DNA of 64,000 bases. Source: Gautieria morchelliformis. Taxonomy: Eukaryota > Basidiomycota > Agaricomycetes > Gomphales > Gomphaceae. Below the pieces are notes generated by a model. That model saw nothing but the letters and a program-made list of their open reading frames with translations. It searched no databases and had not been told where the DNA came from. Below are positions 33,594 through 44,688 of the stretch, piece after piece (within the stretch, counting starts at the first letter, position 1; each line of letters begins with the position of its first letter). The stretch lies in the NCBI GenBank assembly GCA_015179125.1, contig WHVA01000096.1:62001-126000 (forward strand). Direction: 5' to 3'. A program made the position numbers and the translations under genes.

Positions 33594-36500
33594 ATGGTCC
33601 TTGAGTACAATGTCAGAATCAAGGACGTCGAGAAGCTGAAAGAGGGGACCTGGCTGCAGTGGTCGAGGGACATGGAATTTGCGTTCATGGAATCCGGCTT
33701 CATGGGCTTCATTGATGGATCCGTCGATGTGCCAACCGATGCGAAGAAACTGTCTGAGTGGAGACAGATCAATGTTCGTATCGTTGGCATGCTCGGAAAA
33801 CACGTCGATAATTCCCTTCGCCACCTCCTCGATCCCACCCTGACTGGAAAAGAAGCGTGGGACAGACTGAAAGCTGAAGCTCACCAAGGTGGGATGATCA
33901 TGAAGATCAATGCTATCAACTCTGCCATGTCTGCCAAGTTCTCTGACCTCAACAGCACTCCCCGAACCATCTCGGAGATTGAGGATTTCATTTCCGACCT
34001 CTATGAAGGTGGAAGAGCGCCGTCTCAGGCTGAATTCACAATTCTTGTCTTGATGAGCGCGCTACAGGACACTCAGCTTGAATGGGTTCGAAAACACCTC
34101 CTGGCTGGCTTCTCGAGTGCGAGGACACCCCCCAGCAAAAAGGATGTTATCGAGATGATAAACCTGGGCGCGCGTGAAAAGACTCACCTCAAGAAAGCGA
34201 ATGTTGCTAAGGGGGATCGTCGGGACAGGGTGAAATGCAGGAACTGTGGGAAGAATCACCCCTTTGAGCGCTGCTGGAAGAAGGGTGGAGGTGCGGAAGA
34301 CCAAGCTCCAGAATGGTTCAAGGAGGCTCAGAAAAAGAAGTCCGATGGTGGCAAGAAGAAGAAGGTTGAGAAATCGAACGTGGCCGCTGACTCATCTGAT
34401 TCCGATTCTGCGGCTGTGAACCTCGCTATCGATGTCGATGGTGCTCTTGCTGATGAATCCCATCTGAATGATGGCTATTACTCCTGTGCTGCCATAGAGG
34501 ATCCGACTGACTCCAACCCCCGATCCGCTGAATATCCACAATGTCAACAAGTTCCCTTATGATAGTGCTCACCTCGTCACTGAACTCTCGCCTTGGTGCG
34601 CTGACTCTGGCTGTACCGCACATGTATCTCCCATATGGTCTGACTTCTCAAGCTTTGTCCCCATTGACTGAAGGATACATGGTGTTGGTGGTCAATATAT
34701 TGCTGCGATCGGTAGTGGCACCATTCGTGTGCGCTGCAGAAAGGGGAGAAAATTGATGCTCCACAATGCTCTTTACGTCCCTGAGGTTACGCTGTGCTTG
34801 ATATCGATCGTGCGCCTAGACGATGATGGCCTGTTTGCTGCTTTCGGTGACGGCCGCGTTGCTATCAAAACCCAAAACGGCAAAATTATGGCAGAAGGTG
34901 CTAAGATTGGTACAGACCTCTATTACATATCTGGTGACCCCAAGGCTATCGCTGAATCGGCCAATATTGCGCGTGCCGCTCCCGACCTTGAGACCTGGCA
35001 CAGACAACTCGGCCATTTGAACTACTCTTTGATTATCAAAATGGCTAAGTCCGGTATGGCGGAAGGTATGCCTGTTGATCTGTCCACCCTCCCCCCCATT
35101 TGTGAACACTGTGTCATTGGCAAGCAGACGAAATCGCCTGTTCCGAAACTCAGGAAGGGGGTGCGGGCGAAGAGGCGGCTTGAGAAAGTCTTCTCGGACA
35201 TTACCGGGCCTGAGGATGTTGGCAGCGCAACTGGGGACAGATATGTTCTAAACTTTATTGATGACTACACGAGCATGTCCTGGCTATTCCCGCTTAAGAA
35301 GAAATCGGATGCTACTGCTGTCTTCAAGGATTGGCTCGCGCTGGTTGAGAGGGAGAGCAACAAAAAGGTACATACCTTTTGCACCGATAATGGGGGTGAA
35401 TACACCTCCGATGCATTCGAGACATACCTAAAGCGTGAGGGCATCCGTCACCAGACAACTGCCCCTTACACCTCGGCGGAGAATGGCTGTGTGGAGAGAT
35501 GTCACCGCACCGTAATGAACTGCGCCCGTGCTATCAGATCTGACACGAAGCTACCGCCGAGCCTATGGGCTGAATATGTGAGAGCTGCCGCATACCTGAA
35601 GAACAGGACACATACCAGGACCCTGAAAGGTCTGATGCCATATGAGATGTGGTTCGGTGTACGACCGGATATGTCACATCTACGGGAGCTCAGGTGCTGG
35701 GCATGGGTACACGTCGCCGGTGAAAACCCGAAGATCTATAATCGGTCTATTGAATGCGTTCTCGTTGGCTACTCAGAGACTTCGAAGGCTTACCATTGCC
35801 TGGAGTGACAATCTGGCAAGATCCATGTCACACGCAACGTAGTCTTTGCGGAGAGCCAGGACTCCCGACCCAGGAAGCTACACCCTGGTGTTGTCGTGAA
35901 TGTGGACGTGATTCCAGAGACTGACCCTGAACACGATGAGGTCACTGATCCTGCCCACTGTACTGACAACGCCGACGTACCAACCAATGCTCCCGCTGAG
36001 GTGCTGCTGCGGCGTTCCGCCCGTGTACCTAAAGTATCTGCTGCGGGCGCGGCGATGCGAGGCCTGTCCTATGAGTCAATAATGGACAGGACGCTCAGGG
36101 AAATGCGAGAAAACAAAGTACAAACTCAAGGGGGTGCACCGTTGGATAGCAAGGAAGTGGGCGTCTTCGTGGCTGAGTCCGAAGATGAATGGTGTTACAT
36201 CGGTGAGGTGGATGACCCCAAGACGTATCGAGAAATCCTACAGAGATCAGATGCCCCACAGTGGGAGTCGAGTATGAGTGAGGAAATGCACTCACTGTCA
36301 AAACACGGTGTATGGGATCTTGTTCCACGGACTGAAGTCCCTGACGGTCATCGTGTCATCCCATCCAAATGGGTGTTCCTGAGGAAGAAAGATGTCGCCG
36401 GCACTCCTAAGAGGTTTAAGTCCCGTGTGGTGGCGAAAGGTTTTGTCCAAAGGGCCGGTATCGACTACACGGACACCTTTGCTCCTGTTACGAGGATGGA

Positions 36501-37803
36501 GTCCGTACGTGCAAGACTGCACATTGGCGCCGCGATGGATTGGGAGATCCACCAGATGGACATCAAAACCGCCTTTTTACACGGAGAGCTGGATGATGCG
36601 GTGTATATGGAGCAACCAGAAGGGCACGTTGTGAAAGGAAAAGAAACTCACGTTTGTCGGCTGAAAAAGACACTCTACAGTCTGGTACAGTCACCGCGGC
36701 TGTGGAATGCTAGACTTAACAAGGCCCTGGTGGAGGAGATGGGTTTTACTAGGGTCGCAGCAGACCACTGCGTATACACACGCACCACCAAAGATGGGAC
36801 CTCCATTCTTGCAATCCATGTCGATGACATCTGTGCGGTGGCGAGTACCACGGCAGAAATGGTGAGGGTTAAGGCCGATGTTGGCGCGATCTTTGACCTT
36901 GTGGACCTTGGCAAGGTCCATCACCTCCTCGGCATGGCTATAAAAAGGGACAGGGCTGCGAGGACAATATCCCTGTCTCAGCGTGCCTATATCGAGACGA
37001 TCACAAGGCGGTTGAACTTACAGAATGTGTATGCCAAATATACCCCCCTTGACCACACCGTCATACTATCCAAAGACCTGTGCCCTAAAAGTGAGGAAGA
37101 GGTGAGGGGCATGCAGAAGGTCCCCTACCTCACTGCCATTGGATCCATGATGTACGCGGCAATGGGCACGTGGCCGGACATCTCCTTCGCGGTATCTCAC
37201 CTGAGCCAATTCAGTGCCAACCCTGGTCCTGCGCATTGGACACAAGCCCAGAGAGTCATCACTTACCTATACACGATGCGTGATGTGGAGCTCATCCTAG
37301 GTGGGAGAGACGTTCGCCTATCTGGGTGGGTAGACTCGGACTGGGCTTCTGACCGAGATGACCGTAGATCTACTGCCGGCTACCTATATTCTTTAGGTGG
37401 TGGCCCGATCTCGTGGAGCTCGAAGAAACAACCCATCGTAGCGACGTCCAGTGTCGAAGCCGAATACATGTCGTGCTCGTATGGCACCAAGGAAGCGCTA
37501 TGGCTAAGATCGTTACTGAAACTCATTGGTTTTGAACAAAAGGGGGCCACTAACATTTTGTGTGACAACATGGGCGCGATTATCCTCACCAAAGATCCCA
37601 CTTTCCATGCAAGGACAAAGCATATCGATGTCGCTCACCATTTTATCCATGAACGTGTCGCGCGCGCTGAAGTCGGCTTTACGCATGTTCCGACAAGAGA
37701 AAATTCCGCGGACATCCTTACCAAAGCTTTGAGCCGTCCGATCTTCAGCTACCTACTCAACAAGATAGGCCTCCGAAGATCGACCGGCGAGGTCATCGCT
37801 TGA
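33594..37803 (+). pseudogene. gag-pol of Copia-B, interrupted
   Basis: Gag likely starts at 33594 (MVLEYNVRIKDVEKLKEG) and contains the knuckle CRNCGKNHPFERC (a shortened CCHC) near 34237. The protease DSG-like CADSGCTAH sits at 34590-34615 in a shifted frame. Integrase follows from 34990 (HRQLGHLNYSL, CEHCVIGKQ, FCTDNGGEYTSDAFE, TSAENGCVERCHRT). The frame ends with TGA at 35806-35808, where a CGA codon is expected (HCLE*QSGKIHVTRN). RT runs from about 36360 (PSKWVFLRKKDVAG, DIKTAFLHGELDDAVYM, AIHVDDI). RNase H has DSDWASDRDDRRSTAGY and SVEAEYMSC. The stop at 37803 just precedes the polypurine tract. Confidence 0.9.
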
Positions 37804-37811
37804 GGGGGGTG

Positions 37812-38070
37812 TGTTGGAGTTCAAGCGTGACCTATACGCGTCTCAAACTCCGCTGGCGCGGTACTTGAGATGCGTGTCGGAGTTCACATCTTTTTTCCTC
37901 AGTCTATCACAATCATCTGTGAGACTGAGGTAATGTGATCTCACCTAGTTGCCTTTATTCATATGTATTGATACACCTGTACCTAGATCTAACCAGTCAG
38001 TACAGGTATATACAGTCTATCACAATCATCTGTGAGACTGAGATCTAACCAGTCGGTACAGATTCCAATA
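37812..38070 (+). repeat. 3' LTR of Copia-B
   Basis: Same length as the 5' LTR. The seven differences are all CG in one LTR and TG or CA in the other. Confidence 0.95.
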
Positions 38071-38388
38071 CATACTGCCTCTGACTTCCGATGTCCATGT
38101 CCTGCCTCCACCCCATCTTCAACATAGTGAAGTTACTCCTGGCACTTGAGGACCCAATTCCAGGTCAGAAGGCTCGTCCGCCACCTCCACCAGAAATCAT
38201 AGATGGGGAAGAGCATTATGTGGTGGAACGGATCCTGGACAGCCGGTTCATGTGAGGATGACTCCAATTCCTCGTGAAATGGGAAGGATATGGATACGAG
38301 GAGAATTCGTGGGTCCCAGAGCAAGATGTCTCTGCTCCGGAAAAACTCCAAGACTTCTACAGGACACAGCACACTAGAGGGGGGGTGA

Positions 38389-38861
38389 TGTCAGGGGACA
38401 CCCTGTTTTCCAGTTCTGACACCACATCAAGTTCCGACTCCATTTCCAACTCTGCTTCTGGTGGCAATTCCATCTCCGGTTCCGCTTTCGGAAATGATTC
38501 TGCTTCGGGGAGAACTTCCACCAGTTCTGTTTGCTTTGCCAATTCCACTCCACTTTCTGACTTCCGCTCTCAGAACAGTGTTGGAAGTCAAGTGACTCAC
38601 GTAGTATGTGGCATCAAGGGTCAATGGAGGTCAGGGGGATTCAGGGTTGATGGCGAGTGCAAGTGTTGTCCCTGGCTGCGGAGTGTAGTATAATACAGGC
38701 TCGCTGGCATTGGGGGTCCTTAGACTTTTCTCTTCAGATTTCCCCTTGTCAGGTGAGAATCCCTTCTCTTGTATACTCTGGTCATTTATACATACTTTGG
38801 ATTTCCCTTTTTCAGTTGTATGGTAGTGTGACCTCCACAGCCAGCTAGGGTTGCCCTTACA
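38389..38861 (+). repeat. 3' LTR of gypsy-A
   Basis: 473 bp, TGTCAGGGGACACC to CCCTTACA, homologous to the gypsy-B LTR (42317-42806). It is rich in CCGACTCC/TTCC pyrimidine words, which generate spurious Ser-rich reading frames. Confidence 0.88.
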
Positions 38862-39330
38862 TCGTCCATCTCCCATTTCTTCTGGAGTGAAAGGCTCCTC
38901 ATCCATGCATGTGGTACTGAGCTCAGATAATGTGAGGCTGGTGAGATCTACAGGAGAGAAATGAAATTCAAAAAGTTGTCGAAGCTTCTAAAGTGGCCAG
39001 AAGTGATTGCCAACTTGGTAATTGAGGGCAGCTGAAGTAGCCAGTGAAGGAATTGTCTGAGCTCTACTGCCAATGTGTGCCAATGCAGTGGCCGAACATC
39101 TAGTTCCTGTAGGTTTCCCAGTTTGCGCAATACCAAGGGGAGTGTTTTATTGGTCGCCATCCAATACTTCCCACAGGTCTCACAGGTCTTATCATATAGC
39201 TGCAGCTCCCAAATGTACCCGGAAAGATGAGGAGATTAGAGTAAACTTGATCCAGTGGCATGCTGAGTGACAAAGCTGCTGCACAGGCATGTCCAAATAG
39301 TAAACATGACATGTTGAAAGAGGCGATGTT
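38862..39330 (-). pseudogene. Fragment of a leucine-rich (F-box/LRR-like) host gene
   Basis: Minus-strand reading 39160-38948 gives LVLRKLGNLQELDVRPLHW then FLHWLLQLPSITKLAI, with Leu spacing like LRR proteins paired with F-boxes in basidiomycetes. It continues to TLSELSTTCMDEEPF at about 38870 and is cut by the gypsy-A LTR at 38861. No start, F-box or complete repeats are visible. Assignment to a family is weak. Confidence 0.4.
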
Positions 39331-39426
39331 GGCATAAGGGAAGCCATGAAGTGCAAACCAGTGAGCATGTGCACAGAGCATCACATGCATGCAGGTCATG
39401 AATCCACGATAGTTGCTGGGCCTTGG

Positions 39427-39461
39427 GTAACTATTGATGATTGCCCATTATCAATAGTTAC
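39427..39461. repeat. Perfect 12-bp inverted repeat (hairpin)
   Basis: GTAACTATTGAT (39427-39438) and ATCAATAGTTAC (39450-39461) are exact reverse complements with an 11-base loop, 36 bp outside the left arm of the large inverted repeat. Confidence 0.85.
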
Positions 39462-39497
39462 GCGACTGTGAGGCCCAGTGACTATTAATGCCACAAA

Positions 39498-40537
39498 CTT
39501 GGCCTTCGCAAGGGCAGACTTGGCTTCTGAAAGGGTGGAGTCCATGCGGTCTTGGAACTCATTGACTGTTCGAGTCGGGACTCTGCCTGGCGTGGCTTGA
39601 AGCCCATCTGCGGATGTCGTCTGGAGTCGAGCATGAAGGGAGTCTGCTGTGTGGTGGAATGTACATGGTTGTTGTATTGGAATTCCGCCAGTGGAAGTAG
39701 CTCATCCCAGTCATCCGGCCTCTCATTGACAAAGAGGCGGAGATATTGCTCCAGCTCCTGATTGACCCGTTCTGTCTGTCCGTCACCCTGCATGTGGTAT
39801 GCTGTGGTGGCAGCCAGCTTTATTCTGAGCAGGCGGTAGAGCTCTCATGTCAGTTCCATGACGAACTGTGGACCTCGGTCAGAAACGACTTGCTTCAGGA
39901 GCCCATGTAACTTCCAGATGTGCACAAGGAACAGGCGGGCCACTCTGAGGGCCGTGATTGTTGTGTGGGTCAGAATGAAGTGGGACGCCTTGCTTACCGA
40001 GTCCACAATGTTCATGATTGCATTGTAGCCATGAGACACTGGGAGTTCAATGATGAAGTTGACACTGATGGTGTCCCAGCAGGATTCTGGAATTGGGAGT
40101 GGAACCAGCTCTCCAATGGGCGGATGTCACTGTGCTTTGGTCCTGAGGCAAAGGTCGCATGTCTTCACCTACTGCCCAATGTAGCGGGACATCTGAGGCC
40201 ACCAGTAGTTCTGAGCCACTAACTCCAGCATCTCCACCTGCCAGCATTCCCTGCGACCCGGGTGTCATGGTGTTGGGACATGATGTGGCAGCGAAGGTCC
40301 ACCCCATCCGGAACATAGACCTTGCCCCTGAAGTGGAGCAACCCATCACGTTCTGACCACTCTGCTGCCCCTACTGACTGTGAATGCCCCTTCCGCAGCT
40401 CCTCCACCACCTTCACCACCAATTCCTCCTTCTCTCCACTCTGTTACTGCCTCTGGATGTCCTGGAGCATTTCTGCTTCCACCCCAACTGCAGTCACTCC
40501 TTCGAAGGCACGGATTGCAAAGAGGCTTGGGTGGAGC
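39498..40537 (-). mobile_element. Reversed gypsy-B-type fragment (left arm of a large inverted repeat)
   Basis: Its reverse complement matches 40720-41759 through RNase H end and integrase. Translations include [19 protein letters not shown] and [19 protein letters not shown]. Many substitutions separate the arms, so they are diverged copies and not a recent fold-back duplication. The breakpoints are sharp: homology stops at 39498 on the left and at 40537 on the right. Confidence 0.85.
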
Positions 40538-41019
40538 AACCTCGAGTATTTCCGCACATCCAAGAAGTTGAACCGACGACAAGCGCGGTGGTCCCTGCAC
40601 CTGTCCCGGTTCGACTTCATGCTCCACCACCGCCCCGGCCGCACCATGGGCAAGCCCGATGCCCTATCCCGCCGTGCGGATCATGGAAGCGGAAGTGGAG
40701 ACAATGCGGATATGACACTGCTCCGCCCAAGTCTCTTTGCAATCCGTGCCCTAGAGGGAGTGACTGCAGTTGGGGTGGAAGCGGAAATGCTCCGAGACAT
40801 CCAGAGGCAGTAACAGAGTGGAGAGAAGGAGGAATTGGTGGTGAAGGTGGTGGAGGAGCTGCGGAAGGGGCATTCACAGTCAGTAGGGGCAGCAGAGTGG
40901 TCAGAACGTGATGGGTTGCTCCACTTCAGGGGCAAGGTCTATGTTCCGGATGGGGTGGACCTTCGCTGCCACATCATGTCCCAACACCATGACACCCGGG
41001 TCGCAGGGCATGCTGGCAG

Positions 41020-42159
41020 GTGGAGATGCTGGAGTTAGTGGCTCAGAACTACTGGTGGCCTCAGATGTCCCACTACATTGGGCAGTATGTGAAGACATGC
41101 GACCTTTGTCTCCGAACCAAAGCGCAACGACATCCGCCCGTCGGAGAACTTGTTCCGCTCCCGATTCCCGAATCCTGCTGGGACACCATCAGTGTCGACT
41201 TCATCGTTGAACATCCAGAGTCTCATGGCTACGATGCGATCATGAACGTCGTGGACTCGGTAAGCAAGGTGTCCCACTTCATTCCGATGCACACGACGAT
41301 CACGGCCCTCGGAGCCGCCCGTCTGTTCCTTGCACATGTCTGGAAGTTACATGGGCTCCCGAAGCAAGTTGTTTCCGACCGAGGTCCGCAGTTTGTCACG
41401 GAACTGACTCGGGAGCTCTACCGCCTGCTCGGCATAAATCTGGCTACCACAACAGCGTACCATCCACAGGGTGACAGACAGACGGAACGGGTCAATCAGG
41501 AGTTGGAGCAGTATCTCCGCCTCTTTGTCAATGAGAGGCAGGATGACTGGGATGAGTTACTTCCACTGGCGGAATTCCAATACAACAACCATGTACATTC
41601 CGCCACCCAACAGACTGCCTTCATGCTTGACTCCAGACGGCACCCGCGGATGGGCTTTGAACCACGCCAGGCTGAGTCCCGACTCGAGACGGTCAATGAG
41701 TTCCAAGACCACATGGACTCCACCCTTTCGGAAGCCAAGTCGGCCCTTGCGAAGGCCAAGGATGACATGGCAAGGTACTACAACCAACGCCGGGTTCCGG
41801 CCCCGGAGTACCAAGTTGGAGACAAGGTGTATCTAGATGCAAGTGACATCCGCACCACACGCCCTTCGCAGACGCTTGCCCACCGCTACCTTGGGCCCTT
41901 CACAGTGATGCGGAGGGTTGGACGGAATGCATACCGCCTCCAACTTCCGATGTCCATGTCCTGCCTCCACCCCGTCTTCAACGTGGTGAAGTTACTCCCT
42001 ATGCTTGAGGACCCAATTCCAGGTCGGAAGGCTCGTCCACCACCTCCGCCGGAAATTGTAGATGGGGAAGAGCACTATGTGGTGGAACGGATCCTGGACA
42101 GCCGGTTTGTGCGAGGACGACTCCAATTCCTCGTGAAATGGGAAGGGTATGGGTATTAG
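41020..42159 (+). pseudogene. Integrase and chromodomain of gypsy-B
   Basis: The 379-codon frame opens in the zinc finger ([26 protein letters not shown]) and goes through the D,D-35-E core: [51 protein letters not shown]. It then passes [15 protein letters not shown], the C-terminal [12 protein letters not shown] and [19 protein letters not shown], and the chromodomain [24 protein letters not shown] at about 42157 replaces the GAG seen in gypsy-A (YEENSW) and truncates the chromodomain. The upstream part of pol is missing. Confidence 0.88.
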
Positions 42160-42316
42160 GAGAATTCGTGGGTCCCAGAGCAAGATGTCTCCGCTCCAGA
42201 AAAACTCCGTGAGTTCTATAGGACACACCCCGGTGCCCCTCGCCAAATCTGCTTGCTGGCATTTCAATGCCTCGTGTCCCGTGCTTCGAGGACGCAGCAT
42301 GCTAGAGGGGGGGTGA

Positions 42317-42806
42317 TGTCAGGGGACACCCTGTTTTCCATTTCCAGTTCCGACACCACACCCAGTTCCGACTCCATTTCCGACTCCACTTCCAGTTCCG
42401 ATTCCATCTCCGCCTCCGCTTTCAGAAATGATCCCGCTTCTGGGAGAACTTCCACCAGTTCTGTTCGCTTTGCCAGTTCCACTCCAATTTCCGACTTCCA
42501 CTCTTGGAACAGTGTCGGAAATCAAGCGACTCGCGTAATAGGTGGCATCAAGGGTCAATCAAGGGTCAGGGAGGTCAGAAGGATGCAGGGTTGATGGCGG
42601 GTGCCAAGTGTTGTCCCTGGCTGCGCAGCGTAGTATAATACGGGCTCGCTGACATTGGGGGTCCTTCGACTTTTCTCTTTGGATTTCCCCTTGTCAGGTG
42701 AGAATCCCCTCTCTTGTATACTCTGTTCATTTATACATACTTTGGATTTCCCCTTGTCAGTTGTGTGGTAGTGTGATCTCCACAACCAGTCAGGTTTGCC
42801 CTTACA
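42317..42806 (+). repeat. 3' LTR of gypsy-B
   Basis: 490 bp, TGTCAGGGGACACC to GCCCTTACA. A minus-strand open frame crosses its right end into G3 tail sequence and is a chance fusion. Confidence 0.88.
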
Positions 42807-42999
42807 GTCGGGATGGACGATGGCTAGGCCATTCTTCCATCCCACGATCTTCCAATGCTCCTCCGTTGCGGCTGGAGCACTGAGGATTGCTGCCACCCCT
42901 TGCTTGGGGGCTGCTGGTGGTGTTGTGGACGTCGAGTGATCGACGTCGATTCCGTCTTTGGCTGTCATCACCTTCGAGAGAAAATGATAGGGTGATGGT

Positions 43000-43640
43000 G
43001 GTTGCTTCTCAAGAAGCGATACACCTCGGAAAGATCCGAGGTGAAAATTTAAGCGACGCCGTCGGCAGGGTCCAGTGTCTCACGTGATCTGCATGTGACT
43101 GACATGACCTGGTGTCTTTTGGGCAGGTCACGTGGTTTAGTCACGCCCTGGAGCTCTAGGTAGTGATCTAGAGCTTCCAGGTCTTTACACGCTGACATGG
43201 GCTCCCATGTCACGTCGCCAAGGGTCCATCGGACCTGAAATTCCAGGTCCTTGGAATTTATCCATCTATGGGATAAAATTTCGTCGACGAGCCATTCCTC
43301 TTCATTGTTCGTGCTGAAGTCGTAGAACGACTTCGCTTCTCAACGAGGGAATAGGTCGTCGTTGTTGGCCTCATATTGTCGTATGAGGCTGGTGTGGAAG
43401 ACAGGTGTGACGCGCCTGTTCTTCAATTCATCTGGTAGCTTGAGAGTTACCGTCGAGGCCTCGTTGTGGGCCTCGATCACGCAATATGGGCCAATGTATC
43501 ACGGCACCAGCTTCCTGGCCCTTCCTTTGGGCAGGGTCAGGTTCTGAGTGGATAGGTATACGCGGTTGACGACCGCATACGTGTCGCTATCTCAGTGTTT
43601 CTTATTTGCGTGAAACACCTGCCCTGCGTCACTTGGTGCT
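43000..43640 (-). pseudogene. Integrase C-terminus and chromodomain of G3
   Basis: Reading the minus strand after the integrase gives YAVVNRVYLSTQNLTLPKG, VTLKLPDELKNRRVTPVFH and a chromodomain EEEWLVDEILSHRW, LEFQVRWTLGDVTWEPMSA, LEALDHYLELQG. At least four in-frame stops interrupt it, several at positions where CGA is expected (for example before YIGPYCVIEA and DSDTY). Confidence 0.75.
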
Positions 43641-44688
43641 ACAGTATGGCATCATGCGCCATCATCAGGTTCCGGCGAGCCTGTTGTGTGAACCGGGACA
43701 TTCCCTTGAACGGAGTGTCCGTTGTCATGGGCATGTCTATCCGTGGCATGTACCCGTGGTTCAGCTTGAAGGGAGTGAACCCTGTTGTGGCGCTGACGTT
43801 ACTGTTGATGGCCACTTCGACCATTGGGCACTTGTGTGCCCAGTCCTTCTGGTTGTCTCTGACGACCGTCCGTAGGATCTGTCCAATCGAGCGGTTGGCC
43901 TGCTTGGTGGCTCCATCTGTTTGTGGATGGAATGCGGTAGCCATGAGGAGTTTAGTCCCCATGAGCCGCTGAAGTTCACGCCAGAAGATTGATGTGAACT
44001 TTGAGTCTCTATCAGAGATGATGGAGTCGGGAAGTCCATGGAGCCTGATGACTTCCTTGAGGAATAGCCAGGCTACTTCCTTCGCTGTGACCCTCATCGT
44101 TGTTGGGACAAGGTGGACGTGCGAAGTCAGCCTGTCTATGATTACCCTGAGGTAATCACAGCTGTCTGGGATGAGCAAGCTATGCAGCAGGCCCTTGGGC
44201 TTCTGGGTGCCAGTTTTGTTCATCTGGCACCTCGCGCATGAGATGCAGAACGTCTCGATGTCGGGGCCCATGCCTTGCCACCAGTATGCTCTTCGAATAT
44301 AATTCGAAGTCTTCATGTGGCCGTAGTGACCCACGGTCCTGTGTGGGTGATCGATTATGATTTCGATCAGCCTCCTTCCCCCATGAAAAACAGTCTGGGG
44401 GACAGCAATGACATCTCGCTTGAGCTGATTTTTCGTCCATATCAGCCCATCCTTGATGCCGAACCTTGGGTGGGCATCCGGGTGCACCATGATCTTTGAG
44501 AACATGGTGTCTTCGTGGTATGCATTGTGCAGGACCTTTGGCAGGTCCATGTCGCCTTCGGCACTCATGTGCAGGGGCATACTGTCATTGCCTGCTGCAA
44601 TGGCATGGACGTCGTCATCGGTTTCTGGGGCGACATCCATCTCTGGGGCCCGTTTGGGACCTCCATGCAGGGCAGTGGCCTCGGCCAT
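43639..44688 (-). pseudogene. Integrase of G3
   Basis: A 349-codon frame. The H-H-C-C finger (HRTVGHYGHMKTSNYIRRAY, CISCARCQMNK) is followed by RVIIDRLTSHVHLVPT, DSIISDRDSKFTSIFWRELQ, ATAFHPQTDGATKQANRSIG and NSNVSATTGFTPFKLNHGY. The first core aspartate region is altered (VIIDRLTSH where FVDRLTK or similar is usual). The stop at 43639 lies inside the C-terminal domain, so the enzyme is truncated. Confidence 0.85.

Larger units (their letters stand above)
33183..38070 (+). mobile_element. Copia-B: full-length Ty1/copia element, decayed
   Basis: LTRs at 33183-33441 and 37812-38070, both 259 bp, with target duplication CATAC (33178-33182, 38071-38075). They start TGTTGGAG and end CCAATA, so the 3' end is TA and not the usual CA. 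The LTRs differ at seven sites. The primer site lies directly after the 5' LTR and a purine-rich tract (37802-37811) directly before the 3' LTR. Gag-pol is interrupted at least three times. Confidence 0.95.
33023..38861 (+). mobile_element. Gypsy-A remnant: integrase end, chromodomain and 3' LTR, split by Copia-B
   Basis: 33023-33182 matches the integrase C-terminal region of gypsy-B (41770-41930). After Copia-B, 38071-38388 continues with the same region and a chromodomain ([14 protein letters not shown], then KWEGYGYEENSWVPEQD). A purine-rich tract (38377-38385) and an LTR (38389-38861, TG..CA) follow. Only the 3' part of the element remains. The frame is damaged (a stop in the chromodomain at about 38253). 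Confidence 0.85.
40538..42806 (+). mobile_element. Gypsy-B: 3' part of a Ty3/gypsy element (RNase H end to 3' LTR)
   Basis: 40538-40813 has the end of RNase H ([37 protein letters not shown]). After a frame change, integrase and chromodomain run to about 42230, then a purine tract (42304-42313) and the LTR 42317-42806. There is no 5' LTR, gag or RT. It sits against the reversed fragment 39498-40537 on the left and G3 on the right. Confidence 0.88.

Noticed and set aside
38357..38693. Ser-rich frames in the gypsy-A LTR
   Set aside because: Produced by the pyrimidine-rich LTR; the homologous gypsy-B LTR gives different, unrelated frames.
40346..40935. Mirror-image small frames (Pro-rich) on both strands near 40350-40930
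   Set aside because: They are the same antisense shadow seen twice because of the inverted repeat.
42555..42971. 138-codon minus frame crossing the end of the gypsy-B LTR
   Set aside because: It fuses G3 tail sequence to an unrelated LTR at the exact LTR border, so it is a chance fusion.
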